This document shows, one piece after another, positions 32,599 to 44,107 of a stretch of 64,000 nucleotides of DNA. Both the position numbers and the translations under genes were made by a program. The DNA is from Oreohelix idahoensis (Eukaryota > Mollusca > Gastropoda > Stylommatophora > Oreohelicidae), in assembly GCA_024509875.1 (NCBI GenBank), contig JAMPIV010000305.1:845001-909000 (forward strand), given 5' to 3'. Each line of letters opens with the position of its first letter. The first letter of the stretch is position 1. The notes beneath the pieces were generated by a model. The model was not told the origin of the DNA, searched no databases, and saw only the letters and a program-made list of their open reading frames with translations.

Positions 32599-35207
32599 TG
32601 TCACGTAGGGTTTATATTCATTTAATTTCCTACATCTTCTTCCTATTCTTTCACCCGAATTCTCTCTTTTATTATCTCTGTATTTCCTTTTTCCTGTATA
32701 TTTTTCATCCATTCGTTTTGCGGATATTATTTTCATATAATTCGCAAACTTTACCTGTTTTCCTTTCTCTAAAACTGAGAATCGCACCTGGGTGGTATTG
32801 CGTACATGTCAGTCGCGCTGGTCGGACGATAGGCGTGAATTTACAGCATCCGCTAGACATTCGTCTGAGGGTCTCTGGCCTGGGGCGTGAAAATTCACCC
32901 GAGGGACATGGAAAGTAGACAGAGAGTCTGCATTTCAGTAAACGCATGAGGTTTTTCGTCAGAAAAAAAAAAAAACCCGGCTTAGCGTGAAAATCCACTC
33001 CGCACTGCAGACGGTGGTCTGAGATTTGCAACTCATGCAAGCCCTCGGCCACTGATGGCTGTTACGTCACGCGATAAGCGGACGAAGGTGTTATACGGAC
33101 AGGGGAGACTATTTCGCTTGGCGAAGTAAGATTAGGATCCTGTGTCCGATTTTAAAGATATTGGCCAAGTTTGAAACTTTAATTTCATTCTCGCTCATAG
33201 ACTCACAGTAGATAGGTTGCTCGTAAACAGAATAGCTGTTAGCGAAGTATCTCAGTTTGTTTCGGCAATTTGTCGAACTTCTAGACTTCCAGAAATATTT
33301 TCAGCATTTTATTCTTAAGTTGTGCGACTACCTGTAATTTTGTGGTTGAGGTAATTAATATGATAGATATATAGATTTTGTGAGTGTTAAAGTGTTAAAT
33401 CGCTTAATTCATTTTAATCTATTTCTTTAGCGCAGAAGAGAAATAAAGTGGTAGGCTATTATATTTTCTAGGGAAGCATTCAGTGGAAAGCAGAATAAAA
33501 TTAAAATTTCTAGCTTATAACGGCAATTGTAGCTATTTATGAATTTGATTTAACCGCTAATACTCAGTCGAGTGTATTTTTCTAAACTAACGTATAAACT
33601 CTAGAATCGAGCCTCATGAATGGTGACGGAATACGCACGTGTTCCTAATTCATGAGGATTGCTGATTTTTAAATATAACTTACGTCACGGGAAGTTTAAA
33701 TGATAAGCAAAGCTCTCTGCTTGCAAGTTTAAATGTAAGTTATAACCAGTACATATTCTGTTTATTATATTATATGTGTTATTTTTCCTCCACACAGTGA
33801 AAGTTTTGGGGTGACCCTAACTTTACCAGCACCTAGTAGTAGTTTCCATACTTGTGAAGAAATAGACAGTCCTTATTTTGAACCTCGTGGGTTTCTTAAG
33901 TACCACTGGTCTAACAGTGCATATGCAACCCGAGTTAGCCAGAAATACTACATCCCAATAACGGGTTTTCAAAGACTGTAATGATAAATACTGGACCTTG
34001 GAGCCAGATCTTAATTTCTTCTAGAAAAACTCTACGTAATCTTTCTGCCTGGTGGCGCGAAATACTTCTAGTATTAACTAACATTTCCCGACTATATATA
34101 TATATTTTTGTGGACAAATCTGTGGTGTGACTAAAGTGAATCCTATACTGAGGGAAGGCACCGACCTGACATTCATCATTTCTAGAAACCTACGCTATTG
34201 ACACTGTGCTCTGCTAACTCCCGCGCCTGGAATAATTTTAGGTGACTTAATCAGACATTTGAACAAATTTGCACACCCAAGTAGTCGTTCCCGGAGACTC
34301 CAAGTTAAATACGTCTTTTGGAACTGGGGACTTCTTGGCAGAAGACTGCATTTTTTTGAGTCTGTGTGAAGATCTAAAATCAGTGTGTTCCAAGAGGCAG
34401 CGAGCCAAGTCGTGAGTACATGTATGAGAGGCCATGGCGGAATGAATGAATGTACGCTGGTTTGAGTGATATTTTCACTATTATATCTTTGACACCCTGT
34501 TGCTGTCCTAAATTTTTTTTTTTCAATCTGCATAATTTGTTGCTAAGGCTAGAGTTCTTGTGTTGTTGTCTTAGGTTAAATCAGATTTGTTTTTCAAACT
34601 CTGTGCATATAATTACGAGATAAAACAACGAAAACTCTTAGAATCATACCCTATGTATCTGTGACTCTGGCGCCATCATCTGTTCTCTTAACGGGGCTGG
34701 GCTAAACCTAGAGTTAACACTATAAGGGGGCTATCATCCTTGCAACATTTCCTTGAATTTTTATGACTATGTGTATATGTATTCTCCTTGATGTACTTTC
34801 TTTGATGTTGTGAGCCGATTTTTTCCTGATATTAAAATCGCTCTTGAACTTAATAATAGTGTTTGGTCAGCTCGTTCTAGATAATATATATATCATTGTT
34901 ATAGTTTTCCCACGTCTGTGTGTTTACCTGTCGTCACGTGTATGTGCGTGCCTGTGAGTGATAGAAATATACGTAATATGTATATTGGTGTAGTCTGTCT
35001 GACGCTGTAACAACTGTTGTAGAAGATAGGTGAGAGAGAGAAGAATTCTTTTCGCTTTCAGAGACAGCCACTATATCAAAATCTATCATCTCACGTGTGG
35101 GGAAATTCTATTACCTTTCACTAACTCTCACTGAGTCTATCACCTATTCAAACCTATTCAGAAGGGACCAAACCTAGTCTTAATTCTCCTATCGAAAATC
35201 TACGACA
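32599..35207 (+). mobile_element. Solo LTR of the B family, 2609 bp
   Basis: Starts TGTCACGTAGGG and ends ATCTACGACA, flanked by CACAT on both sides (32594-32598 and 35208-35212). Long stretches match B's LTR in sense orientation, for example AGAAGATAGGTGAGAGAGAG near 35029 and CCCTAACTTTACCAGC near 33815. No internal coding sequence is left, as expected after LTR-LTR recombination. Confidence 0.9.
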
Positions 35208-35212
35208 CACAT

Positions 35213-35698
35213 TATGAGTTGATAATAAAATTGAGACCTAGCTTGGGACTTTAAGAATGAAAGAGAGTACAGAAAAATGGTTTAAGAAAGTTAAATAGAG
35301 TATGTTAATAGACTATATGTCTTTGTTAAGGGGAAGTGAAATGAGCGGAAGAGTGTGTTAGAGAAGGGAGGTAACTCCGTAGGTTCCCTTTTGGGAGATG
35401 TAGCTTGGTGTTTTGGTTTGGTATTTCATGTGAGTTCCAAAATATGGTGTGACTGATTTGCATAGTAATGTTTCGGTAATGGGATTAAAGAAGATTGTAT
35501 GGGTTTTGAGTGTAATCTGCAAAGGGAGATTACTTTAAATTACGTCCCTTGAAAGGTTTTGGTGAGCGATAAAAAATAAACACGCAAGAGAAAGTGTTGC
35601 GGGGGTGAACACATTTTTAGCAGAGAACGGGGGAGAAAAATAAAATCGAAAAAGAAGAATGAGTCTGAGTTTGAACGCGCTTAGCGTAGGATAGCAAA
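35213..35698. other. Unassigned intergenic DNA
   Basis: About 490 bp with no convincing frame, terminal repeat or tandem structure. It may belong to an older element. Confidence 0.5.
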
Positions 35699-35711
35699 TT
35701 TGCTATGTATT

Positions 35712-35983
35712 CTTTTTTTCCTCTAACCAGCAGCACTCGAGCTTTCCAGCCCTCTTGGCCCAATGACATGTCATTGCGAGGCTGGGGAGACAGTGGACTT
35801 TAGTTCTAACCTGGTCAGGAGCTTCGCTCCTTCCCATCCACAGAGGGTTTATCTGCAGGAGCCCCAGGTTATTCAGTCAAATTCCCGGTCGATGACACTC
35901 CTACAAATGCCGGCGCCCGGGCTCGAACCTTGAAAACCTGGTCGCTAGCGCAACGTCTTAACCATTACACCAGCGGGGCTCCC
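35712..35983 (-). mobile_element. tRNA-derived SINE, family S3, with 13-bp target duplication
   Basis: On the minus strand it starts GGGAGCCCCGCTGGTGTAATGG (A box) and has box B GGTTCGAGCCC, then a body of about 200 bp and an A-rich end. TTTGCTATGTATT flanks it on both sides (35699-35711, 35984-35996). It shares the first bases and a GGCATTTG..GTCRTCGACCGGG block with S2, so the families are related. Confidence 0.88.
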
Positions 35984-35996
35984 TTTGCTATGTATT

Positions 35997-37440
35997 AAAG
36001 TTGTGTAGTGGTGCGATGTTTTGATTGTTCATATTTCTGGCGAAAAAGCCACTGAAGGTGGTTGATTGCTGTGGTCACAGTATTGTATCAAATTATTTTG
36101 CCGAACCAACAAAACGCTCAATATAATAATAGATGATAGATAAAGACAAGAAAGACAATGTCGCCAGTTCAAGATTGTGTTAACAAAGTTGTCAAGACTA
36201 CAAGACGAACAAGTATGTTGTGTTAGAATGAAGAGACAATAGACAGTAGCTAGGGGCAGCGTAGAACAAGTGACTATTGATACAAATAAACAGTAACTCT
36301 AAAAGGTACGGGGTTCGCTCCCAATACGGGGAATATAACTGATATGTTTTTACCCTGGCAAAATTTTAAAATGAGGAAAACTACACACCCCAAAAATATT
36401 TATAGAATGTGTGATTCCTGTATTCGCACATCGGGATCTTTGCCGGTGCTACAGAGTTCGTGCAATGTGCTGAGATCCTCCTTGTGTGATCTATCGGAGC
36501 ACTTAATGAGTTTTCCATGTGCAATGAAGTTGGCCATTAAAAAACCAAAACCAGACCAAACTAATAAAACAATTATCTACCATAAGATTTAAAAACAAAA
36601 CCTAAACATATTATGTTTTTTGTAAAATGCTACAGTGTACACTTGCTAAAATAACAGCGTGATTTAACTCCATAGAATGAAACTGAGCCTCATAAGAGTA
36701 CAATTCAGAACTGCGGGGGACGGGGTGTTGTAAAACCTTCAAGTCTGTGTTATAGGACTCACTCAAGATGGGCCGACGTAGGGATTCACACAACATGATT
36801 CAGTAAATAAACCAAGTCAGGACGATCCTCATTTTAATAAACAGCTTAAACTTCAACAATAAATGTTCACAAAATGTTTCACGCATTAGTCTCTGACACC
36901 ACAGTTCTGGTAGCATCTTTCAATACCCCTATCCTGAATACCGTACAGAATTATACCGTCGGGCTGGATCGCTGGCGGTCACTGTCTCGGAGATATAACC
37001 TCCCCTGCAGGGTAGGGAGACTCAAACCTCTTGACAACGCACGCACGCCATAGTGGGCCTGGTATAATATGAGGCTCTCTGGGGTTGCAAGAAAGCTCTG
37101 CATAACGAACCCTTTGTGGATGGGAAGGAGCTATGATGCTGATTAGCTTCTGACCGGGTTGGTAGGAAAGTCCACAGACACCCCAGCTTTACAGTGCCAA
37201 AATGGTACAAGGCCAAAGGTCTCTGAGCCCATGGCCGCTGGATCCCTCAACAACAACAACAACAACAACAAGAACAACAACCGTCGGGCTCGACGTTAAC
37301 AAAGTTTCTTCATTACAATCTGTGATGAATTATTACCTCTTTTGGTACCTGATAGACTACCGTGCCTCAGAATCCCATATTCTTGTACTGTACGAATTTT
37401 GAACACATAAATGGACACCTTCCACGGCCCGACCAACGTC
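35997..37440. other. Unassigned DNA with short AAC repeat
   Basis: No gene or transposon end is seen. It contains an (AAC)n microsatellite at about 37247-37281. Open frames are short and show no recognisable motifs. Confidence 0.5.
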
Positions 37441-37446
37441 TTTGTC

Positions 37447-37506
37447 TGACGTCACACCTCCCACTCTGACGTCATCCTTCACAACACACCTAACTTCTTT
37501 TATAAA
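37447..37506 (+). promoter_or_regulatory. Promoter-like patch: two TGACGTCA sites and TATAAA
   Basis: Two full CRE palindromes TGACGTCA at 37447-37454 and 37467-37474 are followed by TATAAA at 37501-37506. Spacing fits a TATA promoter with ATF/CREB sites upstream. No long frame follows, so it could be a host promoter, a decayed LTR promoter or chance. Confidence 0.4.
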
Positions 37507-38442
37507 GCCTGCGCAACGATAATTGAAGGAACCCTGTATCGGGGAAACCCGAATTATTCAATGATCGTGCGCAGCTCTCAAAATGGGGCGCCATCAGGAC
37601 ACCTCGTTCCACTCAGAAATATCAATGCAGCCGCCTCTGTTTGTGAACGTAGCTAAGATTTGTTCACAGACACTCAGTGGGCCCAAGTAGCCAGACATTA
37701 TTAGTGGTAATAACTGTATTATCTTATTGCAGGAGATTACATTATATTTCTATGGATTAGACTTTTTAAACGTGAAACAAATGTTCAGCGGAGTTGTCAA
37801 TGTCTGAAACTCCATTTGTGATGAATATTAATTTGTTGCTTTTCTATACTCCGCCTGTCTCCTTGTCGCTCCTAGCGGCGGAGTGTGGAGCCAGCACTGG
37901 AAGAGGTTCTAAGAAAGCTTGCTTACGCGTTCGCTCCTTGTGGAGCATGGAGTAAATATGCAAGCATAATTTCTCCAGAATCCTTCACCAAGCATATTCT
38001 TTATGCCGTCTACAGTGTGGTTTCTATGGTATTTGTTTTACATGCCAGGTTGTCAGCCCATCAAAAGTTGCTTTTCTATGTCCATATCTAAATAGTTCAT
38101 CGTCACAAATAGTTTGCATAATTATGGATTATTGCTTAGCAGTACTAATCAGTTTGTACGCGGCTGGCAGTCTCATGATATAAAACAAATTGCTACATAA
38201 ACTACAGATAGAAGAGCACATAAATGCATTGTTACAGGCTTTCTGTAAGAGAACCAGCTGTAGTGCTGCCTCCATGCTCCGTAGGGAGCGTAAGAAGGGA
38301 TAAGAAGAATACTAATCAATTGCAATTGACGTCTAAATCCATCCTTACTTGGTGTGTCACAACCTCACCCACAGTTAGGGGGGACCAGACGTACTAGTTG
38401 CTGTATTGGACGACAATAACAGAGACCATAGAATATTTTAGC

Positions 38443-38474
<32 letters not shown>
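37507..38474. other. Unassigned DNA ending in (TA)n
   Basis: No supported gene. A 68-codon frame at 37885-38091 has no recognisable motif. A (TA)n microsatellite (about 38448-38474) marks the Tigger insertion site. Confidence 0.5.
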
Positions 38475-38477
<3 letters not shown>

Positions 38478-40827
38478 TAGAACTCCATTTATCCGAACCC
38501 CATGGGACCGAGCATCGTTCGGATAATCAAATGTTCGGATAATTGGATTACATAATGTATCGAGTACATGTACACATATTTCTAAAAATAATTAACCATC
38601 ACAAGGAAAATACACTACAAAACATATTTACTTGTACTGTAATAATAATACCCACACTGTATTAGATCACTGTATCACCAAAATCTTTTATTACACTGCA
38701 GTGCATGTACTACTTGTATTAATTATTTTTGTTAAGAAAGAGAAATGTTTTCAAAATAACATTACAAACAATTCAAAACCAGGCGCAACTTACGTATACA
38801 TGTACTTGCACAGATGTAGCCCACTATTTAAAATAATGAGGAATCCTCTTTTGCGCCAAACTGGATAGTCTGCTTTTGGCTGCTAAGTCCCGCATTCTCT
38901 TCAACAGCAGAAGCTGTGTAGGACAGCTGTCATCTTCTTGCTCGTACCAAGCCATCGCTGTTTCTAGTGCTATAAAGGCCTCTTCAGGACTTGGTCGACG
39001 TTTTGGGTTTTCTTCATAATCTACAAGTACATCATGTACTTCTGAGGAGTCTTCATCATCGGTCACTACATGTATTTGGTTTTCTTCTTGCACAAAAGAC
39101 AAAATTTCTTCGTCATTCAAAAACTGAAAACCAGAATCATTATCATCTTCTAGCCACATGTGTGCATCATCTTTGTCACAGTCCGAAAATCCGGGCATTG
39201 CTTGAAACAGTTCCACAACTTCATTTATACAATCATCATTTGTGTCCACTGCAGTAGTTTCATTTCCTCCTTTTTTCCCAAGCAATCTATTCCAAGCCTT
39301 GTTGAGATTATCTTGTGACAGGGTGGTCCAAGCATCAGCTTACATATAGCAGCAGTCTTTGAGATTAAGCTTTTTTTGAAAACGCCACCACACTTTCTTC
39401 ATCTTCAGCCAACAATAAACGACGCAGGACTTCCTTCTTGTACATCTTTTTAAGCTTTGCTATAACACCCTGATCCATTGGTTGAATCAGTGCTGTTACA
39501 TTGGGAAGCAGAAAAATTACTTTAAAATTTGCATCAACTGCATTCAATGTATCCGTCTCTGGATGAGATGGTGCATTGTCCAGTAGAAGAATTACTTTTC
39601 CAGTTTTCTTTTCTTGTTCTTTCAACCTCTTCACATTTGGGATGAACTGATTTGTATACCAATCAAGAAATATTTCACTATTCATCCAAGCACTCTTCTG
39701 TGCTTTGTAGCACAATGGGAGACATGTCACATTCTTTAAACAACGTGTTTTTTTGGCTTTGCCGATCATTAGCACCGGTAAACGATGACTTCCACTGGCA
39801 TTCGCGGCTACCAAAATTGTTACTCTCTCTTTGCACTTTTTAAACCCAGGGGCAGCTGCTTCGCGCTGAGATGCAAGTGATTTTTGAGGCAATGATTTCC
39901 AGTATAAGCCAGTCTCATCGGCATTATACACATCATCGAGTAAATAACCTTCTTCTTCCAAAAAAGCCAAGAATGTTTCTTTAAAATTTTCAGCGGCAGT
40001 TGCATCGCTAGATGAAGATTCCCCTTGAATCTCCAATTCTCGTATGCCATGACGAGATTTAAAGTTTCTTAACCATCCCTGGCTAGCCTTAAAGTCAGGA
40101 GGACCGTCAAGTTGACTGTTGAACTGAAGTGCCTTTTCACACAATAGAGAGCCAGAGATAGGTTCCCCTTTGCTTCTTCTTTGCACAAACCATATATACA
40201 AAGCCTCTTCCAATTTCAAATCTTTCGCATTTCTCATGGTTTTATGTTTCTTCGACCCATTTTCACTATCCAATTTCGATGCAAAACTCATAATTTTATC
40301 CTTGTTACTTTTGATGTCAGAGACGGTAGCTTTCTCAACATTGAAAATCCTCGCAAATGAAGACACAGTTTCACCTTTTCCTAGTCTCTTGATAATTTCT
40401 GTTTTCGTTTCAATTGACAAAACATTGCGGTTCCTTTTATATGCTTTAGGCCTACTGGAAGATGCCAGGTCGCACAGAGAAATACGTGTACACCAAAATT
40501 ATTCTGCTGTAGTAGCAGACACAATTATTTTAAGTTGAACTGTCTGTTTAGCCAGTGTTCTGCCTAGAACTCACACGTACACTGGATTGGTAAACCAGAT
40601 ATTAACGGACTTTATGATCTAACTGACTTCATGTACGTAAGCGACCGTCCATTAGCCCATCTCATTGTCTACAAATTGTTCGCACACATTTGAAGCTTGC
40701 CGCATCAAAAGATTCAGAACTGTAGTCTAACGTGACTGGTGGAGACTGATTTTTTTTTTTTCTGGAAAAAGTGTTCGGATAATTGGATGTTCGGATAATT
40801 GGGGTTCGGATAAATGGAGTTCTACTG
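38475..40827 (-). mobile_element. pogo/Tigger-type transposon
   Basis: Ends CAGTAGAACTCCATTTATCC (38475) and the inverse at 40827, in a TA-rich microsatellite (TA on the left; ATATA on the right). Several copies of TTCGGATAAT or its complement lie inside each end, possible transposase sites. The single gene is on the minus strand. Length 2353 bp is normal for Tigger elements. Confidence 0.92.
38824..40489 (-). pseudogene. Tigger transposase (CENP-B/jerky type), lightly broken
   Basis: Minus-strand coding with a pipsqueak-type HTH (RLGKGETVSSFARIFNVEKATVSD), a second CENP-B HTH (LQFNSQLDGPPDFKASQGWLRNFKSRHG) and a DDE_1 core: NADETGLYW, ILLLDNAPSHP and IQPMDQGVIAKLKK. The C-terminal part (ALETAMAWYEQ, PTQLLLLKRMRDLAAKSR) is typical of this family. 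Defects: a frameshift in an A7 tract near 39375, a stop near 39340, and no in-frame ATG before the first HTH. About 550 residues in all. Confidence 0.9.
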
Positions 40828-40835
<8 letters not shown>

Positions 40836-40859
<24 letters not shown>

Positions 40860-40860
40860 C
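40836..40860. repeat. (TG)n microsatellite beside the Tigger end
   Basis: ATATATATGTGTGTGTGTGTG continues the TA tract found on the far side of the Tigger element. Confidence 0.9.
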
Positions 40861-41898
40861 CGACATAAAATCAGCTGTGTTTCTGCTGTTAAACATGTTG
40901 CACTTATTTTACGAGAAATCAGAAAAAAAGGAATTAAAATCGATTATTAAAAAAAACCCAGAAACAAAAATCCCATATCAGACAGTTGCTTTTCAAACAG
41001 AGCACAGTTAGTGTGATCTCCACACTGTTTAAGGAAGCAGTTCTCAAACAGAAATCATGGGGAATGTTAGCTTCTGTCTTGTTTACTCGTGGTTATTGAC
41101 AAGTTCCAAGATTACTCGACGAGGTCTCACTAAGTGGATCCAGCTCTGCTCTCTGTCGACCACCGCGTTCTGCTTTATTTCCTTATCCTTATTTTGTCGT
41201 ATTTTTCTCATATTTAAGAAAACATTTGTCCCCAATAACCCTGTTTTTTGTTTTGTTTTTTAAAAGTCAATCCTACTTCGATATGAAGCATAGATTCACT
41301 CTTAATTTTACTAGAAAATCTTTAACACTTGCTTTGTTTCTCGTGAAAAGAATCCAAAGAAAAGATATAATTACAAGAGTCCCAATATTACCGGCCTTTG
41401 GGCAAAGTAAATCACGGGAAAACGGTATTTACGTCTGAGAAAACATCAAAGAAATTATCCGCGCCCTTATCAGGTCCAAATAGAAGAGTTGATGGAGTTC
41501 TTAATTAAAGACGCAAAGGTGAATTGGTGCGATGTTTCAAGATAAATAGGAAACCGTAAACATGTGTTTTTGTTAGTGCGAGATCTATAATCTGGTTCCA
41601 CGTTGTTAAGAAAGATACCCTTTAACAGCGGCCATTTTCAATTGCGTTGTAATTCAAAGTATTTTGCCCCAATAATCGAAATAACTCAGTCCAATGAACA
41701 CTATTTATAAAACAGTAATTTAAGGTATCATTTTTCTGTTGAATTTGTATGGTAAGGCATTTATTTATCTGGGGTTTTATCCTACATTTTTCTTATTTAC
41801 ACGAGGAAGTAACCGGTCAAAACATGACGGGTTTGAATTATAGAATACTCTTTCACTATTTCTCCTGTAGTCATTTTATTTCTTTACATTTCATTTCA
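40861..41898. other. Unassigned DNA
   Basis: About 1 kb without transposon ends or a supported frame. Frames at 41057 and 41226 are low-complexity hydrophobic or basic translations and I do not call them. Confidence 0.5.
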
Positions 41899-42078
41899 GC
41901 TTCATTGGATATTCGTAGTCAACCGTCTCTGGATGCATTGGAAATTCGTAGTCAACCGTCTCTGGATGCATTGGATATTCGTACTCAACCGTCTCTGGAT
42001 GCATTGGATATTCGTAATCAACCGTCTCTGGATGCATTGGCAATGATGCCACGAATCAACTCTTTAAAAATGACGTAG
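41899..42078 (+). CDS. Possible exon with four 11-residue repeats
   Basis: An open stretch following TTTCTTTACATTTCATTTCAG, a good 3' splice-site form (pyrimidine-rich tract and CAG). It encodes four tandem copies of LDIRSQPSLDA (with E, T and N variants), then LAMMPRINSLKMT and a TAG. The frame is open from 41749, but the upstream translation looks like intron. The protein family is not recognised. It may be the last exon of a host gene whose other exons lie outside the recognisable part, or a chance open minisatellite. Confidence 0.35.
   Translation, partial: ASLDIRSQPSLDALEIRSQPSLDALDIRTQPSLDALDIRNQPSLDALAMMPRINSLKMT
41905..42036. repeat. 33-bp tandem repeat, four copies
   Basis: Unit TTGGATATTCGTAGTCAACC then GTCTCTGGATGCA, at 41905, 41938, 41971 and 42004. 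Units differ at one or two bases. The period is a multiple of three and no copy has a stop in the frame given above. Confidence 0.95.
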
Positions 42079-42602
42079 GAAGAAGTGAAAACAAAAACCA
42101 TTAGAATTAAATTTTAATTAAATAACATGATTTTTTCAATCACAGTTTTTTTTTAAAATGTAAGGACATTTAAAAAAATCATGCCTTGGTACGATCCTCT
42201 CCCCCCCCCCTCCCCCCCACCCCACCCTCCCAACGTGCACACAAATTAAAAATAAACCTCTTATTACTCCGTCTCCAAATCAATATTTTAGGGTGTTTCA
42301 ACTTGGGGAACTAGGTCGGCCAGTGTATCAATAATTATAAGGGCGAAATGGTGGGACACATGTCCCCCTTAAATTCCGTTTATCCTGCTAAATTCAGTAG
42401 TTGTAATCATGTATTAACGACCGCAACGGTTATTGTATATTGTATGGCGTGTTGTCACACAATATCAGTATGACCGCACTTTAAAACGAACTCTATTAAA
42501 TGTGTTTTGTTACGTACAAATCTTAGATAACGATACTTATTCATACGTACCGACGATGAAATCTGCTCATAGATTTAATGACACGACAGATTTTTAACAA
42601 AA
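42079..42602. other. Unassigned DNA with C-rich tract
   Basis: Holds a C-rich stretch at about 42199-42230. Nothing else stands out. Confidence 0.5.
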
Positions 42603-42716
42603 CATCAGACCTATAGGTCTTTTATATTTGGAGATGCGCCCTAATATAACCGACTAGGCTGAACGGGACGCGCCTCGTTAAAACGAGGCAAAAGTTTATT
42701 TTAAAAAAAAAAAAAA
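42603..42716 (+). mobile_element. A-tailed retroposon 3' end with hairpins, plus copy
   Basis: Contains the palindrome AGACCTATAGGTCT (about 42607), the AACCGACTAGGCTGAACGGG block, the stem GCCTCGTT/AACGAGGC (42672-42689) and a 13-A tail. The minus copy is at 32393-32550. No tRNA boxes are obvious, so it may be the 3' end of a LINE or a SINE tail. Confidence 0.6.
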
Positions 42717-44102
42717 TCTGCTTCACTACTCCAGCAGTGATTTGTGTGGTAGTTTGTTTTACATGATTAGGTTGCTAGACCCACACACAACTTCACATTA
42801 GTCGCCTAGTGCGACCTGTCTAAGGCAGCAGTAGTCCTATTCTTTCTTTGACTGCCGAAGGAGTTGCGTGAACCACACGTGGTCAAGAAAACTGTAACAG
42901 TTCTTATCTCCTGGAGTAACGGCGATAAGAATTAGAACCACTTTACAACACGCGTAAATTACAATACTTAAGCTCATTATAATGTCAGATTTAAACTATA
43001 TCATTGAATTCCTATTTTTAATTTTTAAAAAAGACCTTCGAAACTTAAAAATAATTACCATTGTAAAGTATTACTAATAATGAAAACAAGAATAAAATGG
43101 CCAAATATGGTGACGGAATTATTGTTGTCGATCTCTTCTCCTCTCCGGCAGTAGTCAGTGACATTTGTTGTAAATACTGATTACGTAAAATTTCAGTGGG
43201 TGGCACATTTCTTTCTCTGCTATCAAGCAGATATTAGCTATTTTCTTATCAATTTTACGCTCCCTTCACTGATAATTCGTCATGTTTGCTTTAAGCTTCT
43301 TGGCCTTGCTAAGATTAAGCACAAGTAAAACCCACGATGGGCCCGGTCAGTTTCGCATAGCGACTGATTGTTGTGTTTACCTGAAGCAGGCCGGGAGATA
43401 AATTACAAGTCTGCGGACATATTACAGACACGAACTTGACAGACGGAATGTTGTAATCAGCTTCCGGCAGAATTATTACGAAGATATTGCTTGAGATAAA
43501 AGTAAGAAGTTATGTGTAATCAATGACGGGAATATTACGGAAATCTCACTTCTATATTTGTTGGCATGACATTTGCATAAACGTACAGAAATTTCATAGT
43601 GGAAATATTTGAATTACCCCACCAAAACACCCAGGTTTTGAAACTATTGGCCAGCATTCGAGATGTAGGAATAACCACATTTCTGATTGGGGCGTGGTCT
43701 AACAGTAAACAACACGTGCCAGAAACGAAATGGGCAATATAACCTGACACTTTATATTAGTTTAGAACACTGTGAAAATTCACCTCGCGCCAAGAAGATA
43801 ACCAGACCTTGCCAGAGTTAAGAATAGTACGAGATCGGACCTTGTTTGAGCATATTGAGGATTTAGAGCCCAGGAAAACGCTACCATTTTAACACGGAAA
43901 ACTGGAATCTGAGGAAACTGTAACACAAAGTCAAAAGTGGAACTTATTGCTTAAATAACAACACCCCAGAACACGCGTAAGAGGCATCGTCAAGCTGCCT
44001 TAAAATATTTCTATGAGCCAGCAGTCTGTGTGCATAAAGATTGGTGTAAGATGTACATTTTGGAGTGTATATTTTGAATTATTAACATGTGAACGAATAT
44101 GT
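42717..44102. other. Unassigned DNA left of element C
   Basis: No transposon ends or coding signal found. Before element C was inserted this joined 55513 onward. Confidence 0.5.
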
Positions 44103-44107
44103 ATATA

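Noticed and set aside
37885..38091. 68-codon frame downstream of the promoter-like patch
   Set aside because: About 380 bp from the TATA box, with no motif; chance is as likely.
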